This document shows, one piece after another, positions 26,669 to 35,498 of a stretch of DNA of 61,590 nucleotides. The notes beneath the pieces were generated by a model. It had not been told where the DNA came from. It searched no databases and saw only the letters and a program-made list of their open reading frames with translations. The translations under genes were made by a program, and so were the position numbers. The first letter of the stretch is position 1. Every line of letters begins with the position of its first letter. This DNA comes from Neobacillus cucumis (GTDB taxonomy: Bacteria; Bacillota; Bacilli; Bacillales_B; DSM-18226), in contig NZ_JAMBOH010000032.1 of the NCBI RefSeq assembly GCF_023715505.1, forward strand, positions 1 to 61,590, given 5' to 3'.

Positions 26669-27062
26669 CCTTCTATCTCCTTACATTTATTCCAGGCAGA
26701 TTGTAAAGTCATTCATATATCGTTAATAGATATCCTCAGGCTTTTTCATTTAAATAATCCATTCATTAATGATAACTTCCTTCTACTTATCACTAATTGC
26801 TTAAACAATAATTCCATTTCTTACAAATACTTCTCTAATTTCTTTTAACAGCTCTAAATGGAGAATTTTCTTTGACAATAATGGACGGATGTGAAATTAC
26901 ACACAATTGGGTTAAACTCGTTTAAGAGACGATTTGTATCATACTCGCTGATCAATATAAATTCTAATCCGTTTTTTCTTCCTTATAAACAGAGGCTCAA
27001 CCTGCAATCGATTAAGCCTCCTTTGTAATTCTTCAATAGGTGATCTAAAACCATTAAAATGG
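26669..27062 (-). other. Non-coding stretch, possibly a decayed regulator tail
   Basis: No full frame. The minus strand gives a 34-codon coding-like run (SEYDTNRLLNEFNPIVC) between 26875 and 26975, and LLKEIREVFVRNGIIV in another frame. They may be the remains of a gene once downstream of the sorbitol operon. No family is recognisable. Confidence 0.35.
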
Positions 27063-27428
27063 CTATTCACTTACAATCTTTAGTTGAGTTCCCAACTCAA
27101 TGGAATGGATTTCTTTATTTTCTAAATACAGCGTACCCGGTAGTTCTGGAGTTTTCGATCCATCAAAACGTAAAGTAATATGTCCTAAAGTCGTAAGGTT
27201 CCTTTGAACAACATCCCCAACAGCTGTGATTTCAAATTTTTGATTATTAATATAAAGCATTTGACCTGCTTTAATTTCCTCATCGGCATTTACAACATCA
27301 ATGTTATAACAAAAATCTTTTAGATCTTGAGGAGCCTCGTTACCAAATAATATAAACATTTTTTCTTCTAAGAAAGTGTTCGCAAATGGACCTATATTTT
27401 TTACTTTATTTTCATAAATTGTTTTCAT
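27063..27428 (-). CDS. srlB: PTS sorbitol-specific EIIA component (121 aa)
   Basis: Cytosolic phosphocarrier that passes phosphate from HPr to the sorbitol EIIBC. It has the glucitol EIIA fold: MKTIYENKVKNIGPFANTFL, MFILFGNEAPQDLKDFCYNI, then DVVQRNLTTLGHITLRFDG, where the His of LGHITLRFDG is a candidate phosphorylation site. I start at ATG 27428; AGGAG lies only 2 nt before it, an unusually tight spacing, and the TTG at 27446 has no ribosome binding site. It is the last gene of the sorbitol operon, 136 bp after the IIBC gene. Confidence 0.9.
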   Translation of the reverse strand: MKTIYENKVKNIGPFANTFLEEKMFILFGNEAPQDLKDFCYNIDVVNADEEIKAGQMLYINNQKFEITAVGDVVQRNLTTLGHITLRFDGSKTPELPGTLYLENKEIHSIELGTQLKIVSE

Positions 27429-27564
27429 ATCTCCTGGCACCGACAAATCATGCCGTGCCTGCCTCCAATACTATAGAATTTTTTGTTAAAGTTTATAATG
27501 TTTCTTTATCTAAACACAATGGTTTATTCACTCTCTTGAGGTTAATTAAAGGGACCAATAAAAA

Positions 27565-28581
27565 TTATGATTGGTATAAACCAAAGCTTGCTAGCCAGGC
27601 AACAAATACCCTTGGAACCCCTATTAAGAATCTCGAGTAGAGAACAGAAGGTACCCCCACTTCAACTGTTTCCGCCTCAGCTTCAGCAAGTCCTAATCCA
27701 ACAGGAATAAAATCACAGGCATTTTGTGTATTAATCGCAAATAATGCCGGCAAAGCTAAGTTTGGTGAGATATTTCCCTTACCTATTTCAACTCCAATTA
27801 GTGTACCAATAACCTGGGCGATAACAGCACCTGGACCAAGTAATGGGGATAGGAATGGTAAAGAACAGATAAAGCCGATTAAAACTAGTCCCCAGATATT
27901 ACCTGCAAGCGGCGACATCATTTTCGCAAATAGATTACCGATTCCAGACCCTTGGATGATTCCAATTAATAAGGATACAAAGGCCATAAACGGAATAATC
28001 GTATTGATCATGGTTTGGACTGCATCACGACCTGCTTGATAAAAAGTGTTAATAACCTTACCTGCACCAAGTCCAAATTTAGTTATGATGCTTTTATTCT
28101 TTTTAGCTGCCAACGTTTGGGAGATCTTTTGATTAGTACTATATTTATATTCTCTATCTGGATCAGGTAATTTTTCTGCTGCAGCAGCTACCTGTACTTC
28201 TGCCCCGTCAACTAGTTGGATCTGATCCACATCCACTGCAGAAACATAGATATCTTCTGTGATAAATTTTGCTAATGGACCACTTTTACCTGTTGGCATA
28301 ATATTAACAGTTGGAATACCTTTTTGCGGATAGATTCCGCAGCGTAAGGTACCCCCGCAATCAATAATCGCCAGCGCAATCTGATCATCCGGAACAGACG
28401 TTTGAAAACCATTCACCGCCTCAGTGCCCGTTAGTTCGACAATCTTATCTACAATAGCCGGCTTAGCGCCTCCGCCTGTTATATATACGATTTTATTTTT
28501 AGCTGCAGTTGGAGTAATCGTCAACGGACCTCCAAAACCACCGCTTCCTTTTACAATTTTAATTGCACGATACTCAGTCAT
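27565..28581 (-). CDS. srlE: PTS sorbitol-specific EIIBC component (338 aa)
   Basis: Membrane transporter subunit that phosphorylates sorbitol during uptake. The N-terminal IIB domain holds the active Cys in [20 protein letters not shown]. After a linker (about 120-175), the C-terminal IIC part has 4-5 helices: [40 protein letters not shown] and [16 protein letters not shown]. Length matches glucitol IIBC. It lies 19 bp after the IIC gene. Confidence 0.95.
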   Translation of the reverse strand: MTEYRAIKIVKGSGGFGGPLTITPTAAKNKIVYITGGGAKPAIVDKIVELTGTEAVNGFQTSVPDDQIALAIIDCGGTLRCGIYPQKGIPTVNIMPTGKSGPLAKFITEDIYVSAVDVDQIQLVDGAEVQVAAAAEKLPDPDREYKYSTNQKISQTLAAKKNKSIITKFGLGAGKVINTFYQAGRDAVQTMINTIIPFMAFVSLLIGIIQGSGIGNLFAKMMSPLAGNIWGLVLIGFICSLPFLSPLLGPGAVIAQVIGTLIGVEIGKGNISPNLALPALFAINTQNACDFIPVGLGLAEAEAETVEVGVPSVLYSRFLIGVPRVFVAWLASFGLYQS

Positions 28582-28600
28582 CTTAAACCCTCCCTACATC

Positions 28601-29152
28601 CTAGTGATGCAACTTCACTTCTGTTTTTAATTTAATGCCTTGTTGTTTTTCAACCAATTTTGTTGTAAAGTCAGTTATCCAGCCCGCAAAGAAGTTCATC
28701 ACTAATCCGACTAGAAGGTATCGGACAGCCAATTCTGCTGTATTGAATCCGAGCTTTTCAATCCCTGCGGAGATTCCGAGAAAGATAAACAATTCACCTG
28801 GGTTGATATGTGGGAATAATCCATTGCTTGTATGACAGAAAAAAGTACCAGAAGCATAATAGCTTGGTTTATATTTTTCTGGTAAAAAGCGTCCTAATGA
28901 CAATGCCATTGGATTACCTAACATGAACGACCCAATAAACGGAAGAACTAAATATCTTAATAGCGGGTTTTTACTGGAAGCCATCGCCAGCCTGTTAATC
29001 CGTTTTTCTCCAATTAACTGAATCAACGTATTCATCGCCACCATTAATAATAAAACAACTGGTACGATTCCTTTCATCCATGAAATAAACGTGTCAGCAC
29101 CCGTTTGAAATAATTTCATAAAGCCTTCGGCAAATACAACGATATAATCCAT
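28601..29152 (-). CDS. srlA: PTS sorbitol-specific EIIC2 component (183 aa)
   Basis: Integral membrane subunit of the sorbitol phosphotransferase transporter. Typical segments are GIVPVVLLLMVAMNTLIQLI, YLVLPFIGSFMLGNPMALSL, YYASGTFFCHTSNGLFPHIN and ELAVRYLLVGLVMNFFAGWI. About four helices. Length is that of SrlA. It follows gutM by 16 bp. Confidence 0.95.
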   Translation of the reverse strand: MDYIVVFAEGFMKLFQTGADTFISWMKGIVPVVLLLMVAMNTLIQLIGEKRINRLAMASSKNPLLRYLVLPFIGSFMLGNPMALSLGRFLPEKYKPSYYASGTFFCHTSNGLFPHINPGELFIFLGISAGIEKLGFNTAELAVRYLLVGLVMNFFAGWITDFTTKLVEKQQGIKLKTEVKLHH

Positions 29153-29168
29153 TAACTCTCACCTCTTC

Positions 29169-29621
29169 TTATTTTTTTACAGCAGCCACGCGTTCTGCTT
29201 GCAGCATTATTCGTTTAAAGAGACTATTCTTTTCCGGAATTTCGCCACCGCTCATGATAACTTTGTAATTATGAACTGCATCCAGAATGGCTAATTTTAA
29301 TAGTTTATTGCAATGTGCCATATCTTTTTCTTCAAGTGCTTTAATGTTTTTATCCTCAAAGCCATCCAAATCCCTGACTTGTGCCATGACAGTGACTCCT
29401 TGGATTTTCTTTGCCTTCAGAATCTTCCCGCTATTGGTTACAGCAAACATGACAATGGTACCTGCGCGGACCTTACCAGGCCTCTTACCGATTGCCACTT
29501 TTCCAATCCTGCGTAACTCTGCATACGGTTTCGAAAAATGTTTGATTTGCAAATAACCTAAGACCATTTGAACGACAAATGCACCTGCAATAAAAATCAT
29601 GATGATAAAAATTTGCATCAT
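29169..29621 (-). CDS. gutM: Sorbitol operon activator GutM/SrlM (150 aa)
   Basis: Accessory activator of the sorbitol operon. One N-terminal membrane helix (IFIIMIFIAGAFVVQMVLGY), then IKHFSKPYAELRRIGKVAIG and RPGKVRAGTIVMFAVTNSGK, typical of GutM. In Lactobacillus casei GutM is needed for full gut operon expression with GutR. The gene is 21 bp after the PRD regulator and before srlA, the position seen there too. Confidence 0.92.
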   Translation of the reverse strand: MMQIFIIMIFIAGAFVVQMVLGYLQIKHFSKPYAELRRIGKVAIGKRPGKVRAGTIVMFAVTNSGKILKAKKIQGVTVMAQVRDLDGFEDKNIKALEEKDMAHCNKLLKLAILDAVHNYKVIMSGGEIPEKNSLFKRIMLQAERVAAVKK

Positions 29622-29642
29622 GTCACTTCCTTACAAATGGAT

Positions 29643-31565
29643 TTATGACCTACTCGCTTGTTCGAGGTATATCGATAAATCCTCATAGCTGTTGGTACTA
29701 GCCAATTGATTTATCAATTGTTTGTCAGCAGCAATTTGAATGATCTCTTCGTAAATTTTTACTAAAAGATTCGCATCGTTATCAGTTTGTTCCGGTATTC
29801 CTAACAGAAAGACCAATTTTATTTCTTTTCCATCGACTGTTATCTTTTCCGGGAATACCCCCAGTGCAAGCTCTATTTTATTGGACTTATGATTAACGGT
29901 GTGCGGTAAGGCAATATACTGATCAAAAACCATCGATCCTTTTTCTGCCCTTACCTTAAGTCGTTCTTTAAAACCCTCGTCGAAATAGCCCTTCATCACT
30001 AAAGCATCTATCATATCATTTACATTTTCGTGATAACTTTTCCTACTATCTAAAATGAAGTATTTTTCTTCATTTGTTAGAAGTTTTACGATGGAATGAT
30101 GATTTCGAGCATTTTTAAGCTTGAACTTTTTCAAATAGGTCACTTTTTCAATTTTCCGTGAAACCATATTTTCATCAAATATCTCATTAATCATGATTAA
30201 TGGTGAGTCGGTTTCAAATCCAAGTTTTACTGTTGAAAAAACAATATCATAATCAGCTAATCGTTCTTTCGTTACCTCTTTTTCCGAAAATAGATCAATT
30301 TCTGTATTTTGATTAAGAACACGTTGTAATTGTATAGCAACCAATTTAGCTGTTCCTCTTCCGGTTCCGCAAACGACCGCAACCCTATGCAAACGGTTAA
30401 CCTTTACTTCATTCTGAGTAATAAAAACTCCGAAATAGAAAGCTATATAACCAAGCTCATCTTCAGTAACCTCAAGATTATATTCATTTTCAATAACTTG
30501 TCCAGCAATCGCAGCCATTTTAAAGGCTACAGGATATTTCTCCTTTACATCGGGTAGTAAAGGGTTTTTCAATCGCAAGCCAAACATCAATCGGTTTAAC
30601 ATAAACGTTAAATGATATTGTAAATCCTTAAAAAAGATTTGATTCTCATGAATAATCCCCTTATCCAAACCAATCTGTTCGAAAATCAAATTCAACAACC
30701 CTTTAATATCTTCGGTAATTGTAATATCAACCATGGTTCGATTGTTTGTCGGTGTTCTTCGGCCAGCAATCGGTAACGTTATAAACAAAATTTCAGGCTT
30801 AGGAATAGTGATAGGCAAATGACTTTCAATTACCTCAATAACTTCTAATGCAATTTGATAGTCTTTTGTGTTCAAAAGTTTATGATGTTTCTCTTGAATC
30901 TCCATAAGTGGATGATTTTTTAAAAGTCGGTCCAACATGACAATGGCAAATTGCATTAACCTATTTTGGGTGGTAGAATCCAAATCATATTGATTGGCAA
31001 TCCTAATTATCGCTTCTTTTATATCCTCATCTAATGGATATAGGCTATACAAAAAGTCATAAACGTTATCTAAGATAAAAAAACGCAAATCATGTTCATT
31101 ACCACTTAAATACATGCCGGTGTTTGGTTTCCCACGAATCGCTAAATTATAAGACTTCAAAGCCACTGCCGCTTTTTTCAATTCATTTACAAGAGTTGTT
31201 CTGCCTAAATTCATATCAAAAGCCAATTCATCCAGGGTATTGGTCTTATCACTGTTTATTAATCGATCAATGATAAATGCAATCCGCCGCTGTGGTGAGT
31301 CTTGAAAATTTTTCTCTGCATTAATTTTCCCCATCAGTTCCTCAAACTTTTGCTCATCCTCAATAACCAGGCGGTAGCCTTTACCCTTTTCGTTGACTAA
31401 TGCTCCGATTCCATTCAAGTCGCTGTTTAGCTGCTTAATATAATTACGGATGGTCCTAGTACTAACCTCCATTGTTTCTGCAAGATAATCTAATGAGCAG
31501 TATTCTTTTTTTCTCGTCATTTCAATTAACCGGAAAAGTTGTTTATCTATTGATACGTCAGACAT
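29643..31565 (-). CDS. gutR: PRD-containing transcriptional regulator of the sorbitol operon, GutR type (640 aa)
   Basis: PTS-controlled activator/antiterminator of the MtlR/BglG class. In order: N-terminal HTH pair (about 5-150: EYCSLDYLAETMEVSTRTIR, TNTLDELAFDMNLGRTTLVN), two PRD domains (about 185-400: FAIVMLDRLLKNHPLM; LNRLMFGLRLKNPLLPDVKE), a EIIB-like domain with the Cys of VAVVCGTGRGTAKLVAIQL, and a C-terminal EIIA-like domain with the phosphorylatable His of YIALPHTVNHKSNKIELALG. Phosphorylation by HPr and the EII proteins would couple it to sorbitol uptake and carbon status. It follows srlD by 145 bp. Confidence 0.93.
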   Translation of the reverse strand: MSDVSIDKQLFRLIEMTRKKEYCSLDYLAETMEVSTRTIRNYIKQLNSDLNGIGALVNEKGKGYRLVIEDEQKFEELMGKINAEKNFQDSPQRRIAFIIDRLINSDKTNTLDELAFDMNLGRTTLVNELKKAAVALKSYNLAIRGKPNTGMYLSGNEHDLRFFILDNVYDFLYSLYPLDEDIKEAIIRIANQYDLDSTTQNRLMQFAIVMLDRLLKNHPLMEIQEKHHKLLNTKDYQIALEVIEVIESHLPITIPKPEILFITLPIAGRRTPTNNRTMVDITITEDIKGLLNLIFEQIGLDKGIIHENQIFFKDLQYHLTFMLNRLMFGLRLKNPLLPDVKEKYPVAFKMAAIAGQVIENEYNLEVTEDELGYIAFYFGVFITQNEVKVNRLHRVAVVCGTGRGTAKLVAIQLQRVLNQNTEIDLFSEKEVTKERLADYDIVFSTVKLGFETDSPLIMINEIFDENMVSRKIEKVTYLKKFKLKNARNHHSIVKLLTNEEKYFILDSRKSYHENVNDMIDALVMKGYFDEGFKERLKVRAEKGSMVFDQYIALPHTVNHKSNKIELALGVFPEKITVDGKEIKLVFLLGIPEQTDNDANLLVKIYEEIIQIAADKQLINQLASTNSYEDLSIYLEQASRS

Positions 31566-31710
31566 TTAATCACCACCTTCTCTTTAAATGTGAATGTCTA
31601 AATTTAAATATATCGAACAATTAAAGATTTTTTTCTAATTCCAAATTGCCCACCTATTGTAGACATTCACAAAAAGGCTTTATCTGACTCTTAAAAAACT
31701 CCAGTATTTT

Positions 31711-32511
31711 TTAACCGCGAGATTTACCGCCCGAAATATTATACGTGGTACCCGTAATATAACTTGCACGGTCTGAAGCAAGGTAAGAAACTAGATCGCC
31801 TATTTCATTTAATTTTCCTTCTCGTCCCAAAGGAATGGACTTACTATAATCGGTCGCTAGTCCATCCACTGTAACACCACGAGTATATGCTAGCGCTTCA
31901 TTATAAGCATTTGTTCTCAATCCTGTTGATTCCATGATGCCAGGTGCCAATGCAACAACCCGGATATTGTATTTACCTAATTCCTTCGCCCATGCACGAG
32001 TGAAGGAGATTACTGCTCCTTTTGTTGCTGAGTAACAACTTTGCCCTGCAGAACCTTCCTGACCTGCTTCTGAAGCAATATTAATAATTACACCCTTATT
32101 TTGCTTTAACATCTCTTTAGCGGAAGCTTGTGCACAAAGATATGGACCTTTTTGGTTTACAGCTACCATAAAGTCGAAGTCCTTCTCGTTTAATTCGTAT
32201 TCCGGTTTCTCACCTTCAACATCAACTAATAATCGAGGCAAATTTACACCAGCATTATTTACTAGAATATCCACAGAGCCAAACAATTCAACTGTTTTGG
32301 CTACCATTTTGTCAACGCTTTCCTTATTTGTCACATTACAATTTATAAAATAAGCTCCGTCATCTTGTGGTCCTTCCTCTACATTCAAATCAGAGACAAC
32401 CACTTTAACTCCATTATTTAATAGTTCCCTTTTAATATATAAACCGATGCCAGAAGCACCACCTGTTACAATCGCTACTTTTCCTTCTAAATCTAGCCAA
32501 GAATTACTCAT
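31711..32511 (-). CDS. srlD: Sorbitol-6-phosphate 2-dehydrogenase (266 aa)
   Basis: Short-chain dehydrogenase that oxidises sorbitol 6-phosphate to fructose 6-phosphate with NAD. The cofactor motif is VTGGASGIGLYIKRELL, with an acidic Asp at the end of strand 2 (VVVSDLN) that favours NAD. The catalytic set is NNAGVNLPR, Ser in INIASEAGQEG and YxxxK in SCYSATKGAVISF. Long C-terminal loop and YITGTTYNISGGKSRG end as in SrlD of Firmicutes. It is the first gene of the operon, with GGAGGAAATATAG before ATG 32511. Upstream at 32552-32565 TGAAAACATAATCA (minus strand) is a weak cre-like sequence. Confidence 0.94.
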   Translation of the reverse strand: MSNSWLDLEGKVAIVTGGASGIGLYIKRELLNNGVKVVVSDLNVEEGPQDDGAYFINCNVTNKESVDKMVAKTVELFGSVDILVNNAGVNLPRLLVDVEGEKPEYELNEKDFDFMVAVNQKGPYLCAQASAKEMLKQNKGVIINIASEAGQEGSAGQSCYSATKGAVISFTRAWAKELGKYNIRVVALAPGIMESTGLRTNAYNEALAYTRGVTVDGLATDYSKSIPLGREGKLNEIGDLVSYLASDRASYITGTTYNISGGKSRG

Positions 32512-33000
32512 CTATATTTCCTCCTTATCCTGTTTTCAATAATACGTTTTCTGATTATGTTTTCAGTATAAGAAGTTTTACGTTTTAGATTAATACACAG
32601 TTTTTCACTTAAAAATGAAAAGGGTATATTATTGGGTGAGAAAGCTATTTAAGATCTTACGAAGCAGTATTTCCACTTTTTCAACCTGTTTTACAATTTA
32701 CACTATTAGTCTCTAGTATAGTAGAAAACCTATCCTTGAATTCCTAACGATTTAGACAAATGTGTCAAAGCAAATATATAGTTACTGCTACATTTTGTAT
32801 ACCCTTTCAACACAAAAGAGCCTCTTTAAACGAGAGGCTCAATACTAGAAGATATAGTTAAAATGGGAGTGTCTATCAGATTTATTTGCACTAGGTTATT
32901 TTTCTAATGTCACATAAAAGGTGAGATTTATGTCCTTTTGTAAGTTGGAATCCTTCTTCTAGTTTACTACCGCTTACCAATGGCTATAATTTATACAGAT
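32512..33000. other. Divergent intergenic region between sorbitol and germination genes
   Basis: The first 150 bp hold the probable srlD promoter. GAGCCTCT-TTAAACG-AGAGGCTC (32819-32841) is a strong hairpin; on the minus strand it runs into TTTTGTG, so it would stop leftward transcripts. No gene was found that it would end. Confidence 0.5.
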
Positions 33001-33028
33001 ATACGTTAATACAACAGTATTAACGTAT
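33001..33028. promoter_or_regulatory. Perfect 12-bp inverted repeat upstream of gerAB
   Basis: ATACGTTAATAC-AACA-GTATTAACGTAT. It lies 125 bp upstream of the GerAB-type gene and lacks a U run, so it looks more like a protein-binding site or a leader hairpin than a terminator. Binding factor unknown. Confidence 0.55.
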
Positions 33029-33152
33029 CCCTCCCTTGGATTCCCCAGATTCGAGAGGGAAATTAAGGACTACTAACTCATACAACAGCTCTGTACCATA
33101 TTTTTCCATATTTTCACCTACTCTTATTTTTCTAAATTCAAGGAGGATATTA

Positions 33153-34241
33153 ATGTATAAAATTTCCTCATATCAATTATTTGCAATGATATTTATATTC
33201 CAATTAGGAACAAACATTATATTTGGCTTTGGAGCTTCAGCTGGCCGAGATGCGTGGATTAGTCAACTAGTTTCAGCTTTTCTAGGCATATTCGTTATTT
33301 TGTTATACACTTCCTTAATGCGTATGAACCCGGGGTTACCTCTTGTTCAGTGGTTTCCGGCACAATTTGGACGATGGATAGGAATACCCATTGCATTTTT
33401 ATATCCTCTCTTGTTTCTGTATCAATCATCACGAGTTCTTGGAGATATTAGAGATATGATTTCAACCACATTATTATTCCAAACACCACTTATAATAATT
33501 ACAGTGGTATTTGCCCTACTGATTCTATATATCCTTTATGGTGATATTGAGATCATTTCTCGATTCGCAGAATTAACTCTTCCCATCATTTTGGCGCTTT
33601 TTGGTATTGAGGTAATACTTCTTTTTAGCTCAGGTGTAATGCACCTAAAAAATCTTCAACCTATATTAGAAAACGGATGGGGGCCCATCTGGAAGGTTGT
33701 GTATCCAGGCGGTATAAATATGAGTTCTGGGATTTCAATCATATTCGCCATGTTCTGGACAGAGACATCGCATCCTGAAAAGATTAGGAGGATTACTATT
33801 CTTGCCATTTTACTATCTGCAATCATGTTAACATGCTTTGACATGTTAGCTATTTCAGTTTATGGAAGTCTGTTTTCACATTTTCTGTATCCGCTTTACA
33901 CATTATTGAGTTTAATCCGTGTCGGAGAATTTATTGAAAACTTACAAATTATTGGAGTCATATATTTTTTTACAACGGCATTTTTGCATGCTTCGATTCT
34001 CCTGTTCGCAGCGGTAAAAGGTATCCAGCAATTGATGCGTATGGAGGACTATCGTAAACTTGTCATCCCAGCAGTCGTCATTGAACTGTTCTTAGGAATG
34101 ACAATGTCAAAAAACATCGCCGAGCATGTCTACTATCAACACACGAAAATATTGGTACCTTATATTTGGGTACCAATGTATTTTGTATTACCGACCATAC
34201 TATTCATCGTAACGTGGGTTCGGAAAAAGGTGTTCAAATAA
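33153..34241 (+). CDS. GerAB-family spore germination permease (362 aa)
   Basis: B subunit of a GerA-type germinant receptor, in the inner spore membrane, with about 10 helices of the APC amino-acid-transporter fold. Begins MYKISSYQLFAMIFIFQLGT and shows SAGRDAWISQLVSAFLG, the family hallmarks at the first helices. Later come FAELTLPIILALFGIEVILL and YFFTTAFLHASILLFAAVKG. AAGGAGG precedes ATG 33153; the frame is open to 33036 but unsupported. It is alone on the plus strand and convergent with the C and A subunit genes 63 bp away, unlike the usual A-B-C order. Confidence 0.93.
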   Translation: MYKISSYQLFAMIFIFQLGTNIIFGFGASAGRDAWISQLVSAFLGIFVILLYTSLMRMNPGLPLVQWFPAQFGRWIGIPIAFLYPLLFLYQSSRVLGDIRDMISTTLLFQTPLIIITVVFALLILYILYGDIEIISRFAELTLPIILALFGIEVILLFSSGVMHLKNLQPILENGWGPIWKVVYPGGINMSSGISIIFAMFWTETSHPEKIRRITILAILLSAIMLTCFDMLAISVYGSLFSHFLYPLYTLLSLIRVGEFIENLQIIGVIYFFTTAFLHASILLFAAVKGIQQLMRMEDYRKLVIPAVVIELFLGMTMSKNIAEHVYYQHTKILVPYIWVPMYFVLPTILFIVTWVRKKVFK

Positions 34242-34304
34242 AAAAACGTGTTTAGGATTTCGTTAGTACGGGTAGATAAAACAAGAAATCAGCCAACTTT
34301 ATTG

Positions 34305-35498
34305 TCAATCTGATTTTCTTTCAAATATCGATGGTCCTGTTAATCCTATTTGTCGAACCGTTAAATTTACTTTTACAGAAACCTCAGCATCCGAAAACTT
34401 TTTGTCCCAGTTTTTCTTTAAGGACTTCCATTGATGTGGATTTTTTCTCTGAATTACATCACTAATTCCAAAGACATCCGTCCCATACTTTTTTTGTACC
34501 TTTATCACGGTTTTTAGAACCATTTTTTCAACATGTTTGTCCAATGCTTTTTGAGCAATGGTAATATTTTTGAGCTGAGTAAGATCCAGACTCGTGTTGT
34601 TTTCTCGAATCATTCCTTGTCCATTTAATGTTATAAATATTTTTGTCTTGTTCTTTTGAATGATGGGCTTAATCATCCTATCCAACTTGTTTATATCCAA
34701 ACTGACATAGTTTTTCTTTTGAGGTACAAAGGCTGTAATTGTCTGTTTATCTAGGTTCCCAGTTACCCAGCGGAGTACCTTTCCTTCTTCCACATTTAAG
34801 AACCCAATCAATTTAAGGTCTTTATTAAAAATTCCAGTTCCTGCGATACTAAAACCTTTCGTATTGGATTGATCCCCTTTTGATGAAGAAGAGGAGGATC
34901 CAAATGTAATTGCAGGCATGGTTGGGTAACTACTCACATTGGTTGCAGAGAGTAAAAAGTTTAGAAATCCTACTTCTTTTAGGGCCCCCATTTGGTTATA
35001 TTCTTTTAAAGCCCCTAGGGCGGGTATTTTCTCTAACGGGTACGATGTTTTTAGAAAATCCTTGGCAGTTCCACCCTTGATAACAAAAATATCCGTAAGT
35101 AAATTAATGTTGGGATCGCGAGTGTAAGTATCTAATACATCTTTGATTCCTTGTCTAGCCAGTGATTCTCCAATCACGATGACCCGCCGCTGGCCACGAA
35201 ATATTTGTCGAGAAAGCTTTGTCTGCATTTGCTCTACTGCATCGAGTGTATCCTTTCCAATGCCCGTTTCGACAAAAAAGGGTTTTTCCTGACTTCCTCC
35301 ACTACCACCTCCCTGTCCTCCACCTATTTTCGACGGGAGTATAATCTGTGTACTTATCTGAATATCCTTGTTCTTAGCTTTGTCTATCCCCCATGCGAGT
35401 TCAATGGCACGATCGTTTAACTCCTTACTATCCCAACAACCAGTGAGGAAGAACATGGATGGAACAAAAATGAAAAAAACGATTAGTTTTTTATTCAT
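34305..35498 (-). CDS. GerAC-family germination lipoprotein (397 aa)
   Basis: C subunit of the germinant receptor, a lipoprotein on the outer face of the inner spore membrane. The signal peptide ends at FLTGC with Cys21, followed by the family start WDSKELNDRAIELAWGID. Further marks are RRVIVIGESLARQGIKDVLD and the C-terminal GerAC domain beginning around residue 220 (GTGIFNKDLKLIGFLNVEEG). Length is normal. It overlaps the A subunit gene by 8 bp, so the two are translated from one message. Confidence 0.95.
   Translation of the reverse strand: MNKKLIVFFIFVPSMFFLTGCWDSKELNDRAIELAWGIDKAKNKDIQISTQIILPSKIGGGQGGGSGGSQEKPFFVETGIGKDTLDAVEQMQTKLSRQIFRGQRRVIVIGESLARQGIKDVLDTYTRDPNINLLTDIFVIKGGTAKDFLKTSYPLEKIPALGALKEYNQMGALKEVGFLNFLLSATNVSSYPTMPAITFGSSSSSSKGDQSNTKGFSIAGTGIFNKDLKLIGFLNVEEGKVLRWVTGNLDKQTITAFVPQKKNYVSLDINKLDRMIKPIIQKNKTKIFITLNGQGMIRENNTSLDLTQLKNITIAQKALDKHVEKMVLKTVIKVQKKYGTDVFGISDVIQRKNPHQWKSLKKNWDKKFSDAEVSVKVNLTVRQIGLTGPSIFERKSD

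Noticed and set aside
32552..32565. cre site for CcpA upstream of the sorbitol operon
   Set aside because: The central CG of the consensus is missing, so I mention it only as weak in the srlD entry.
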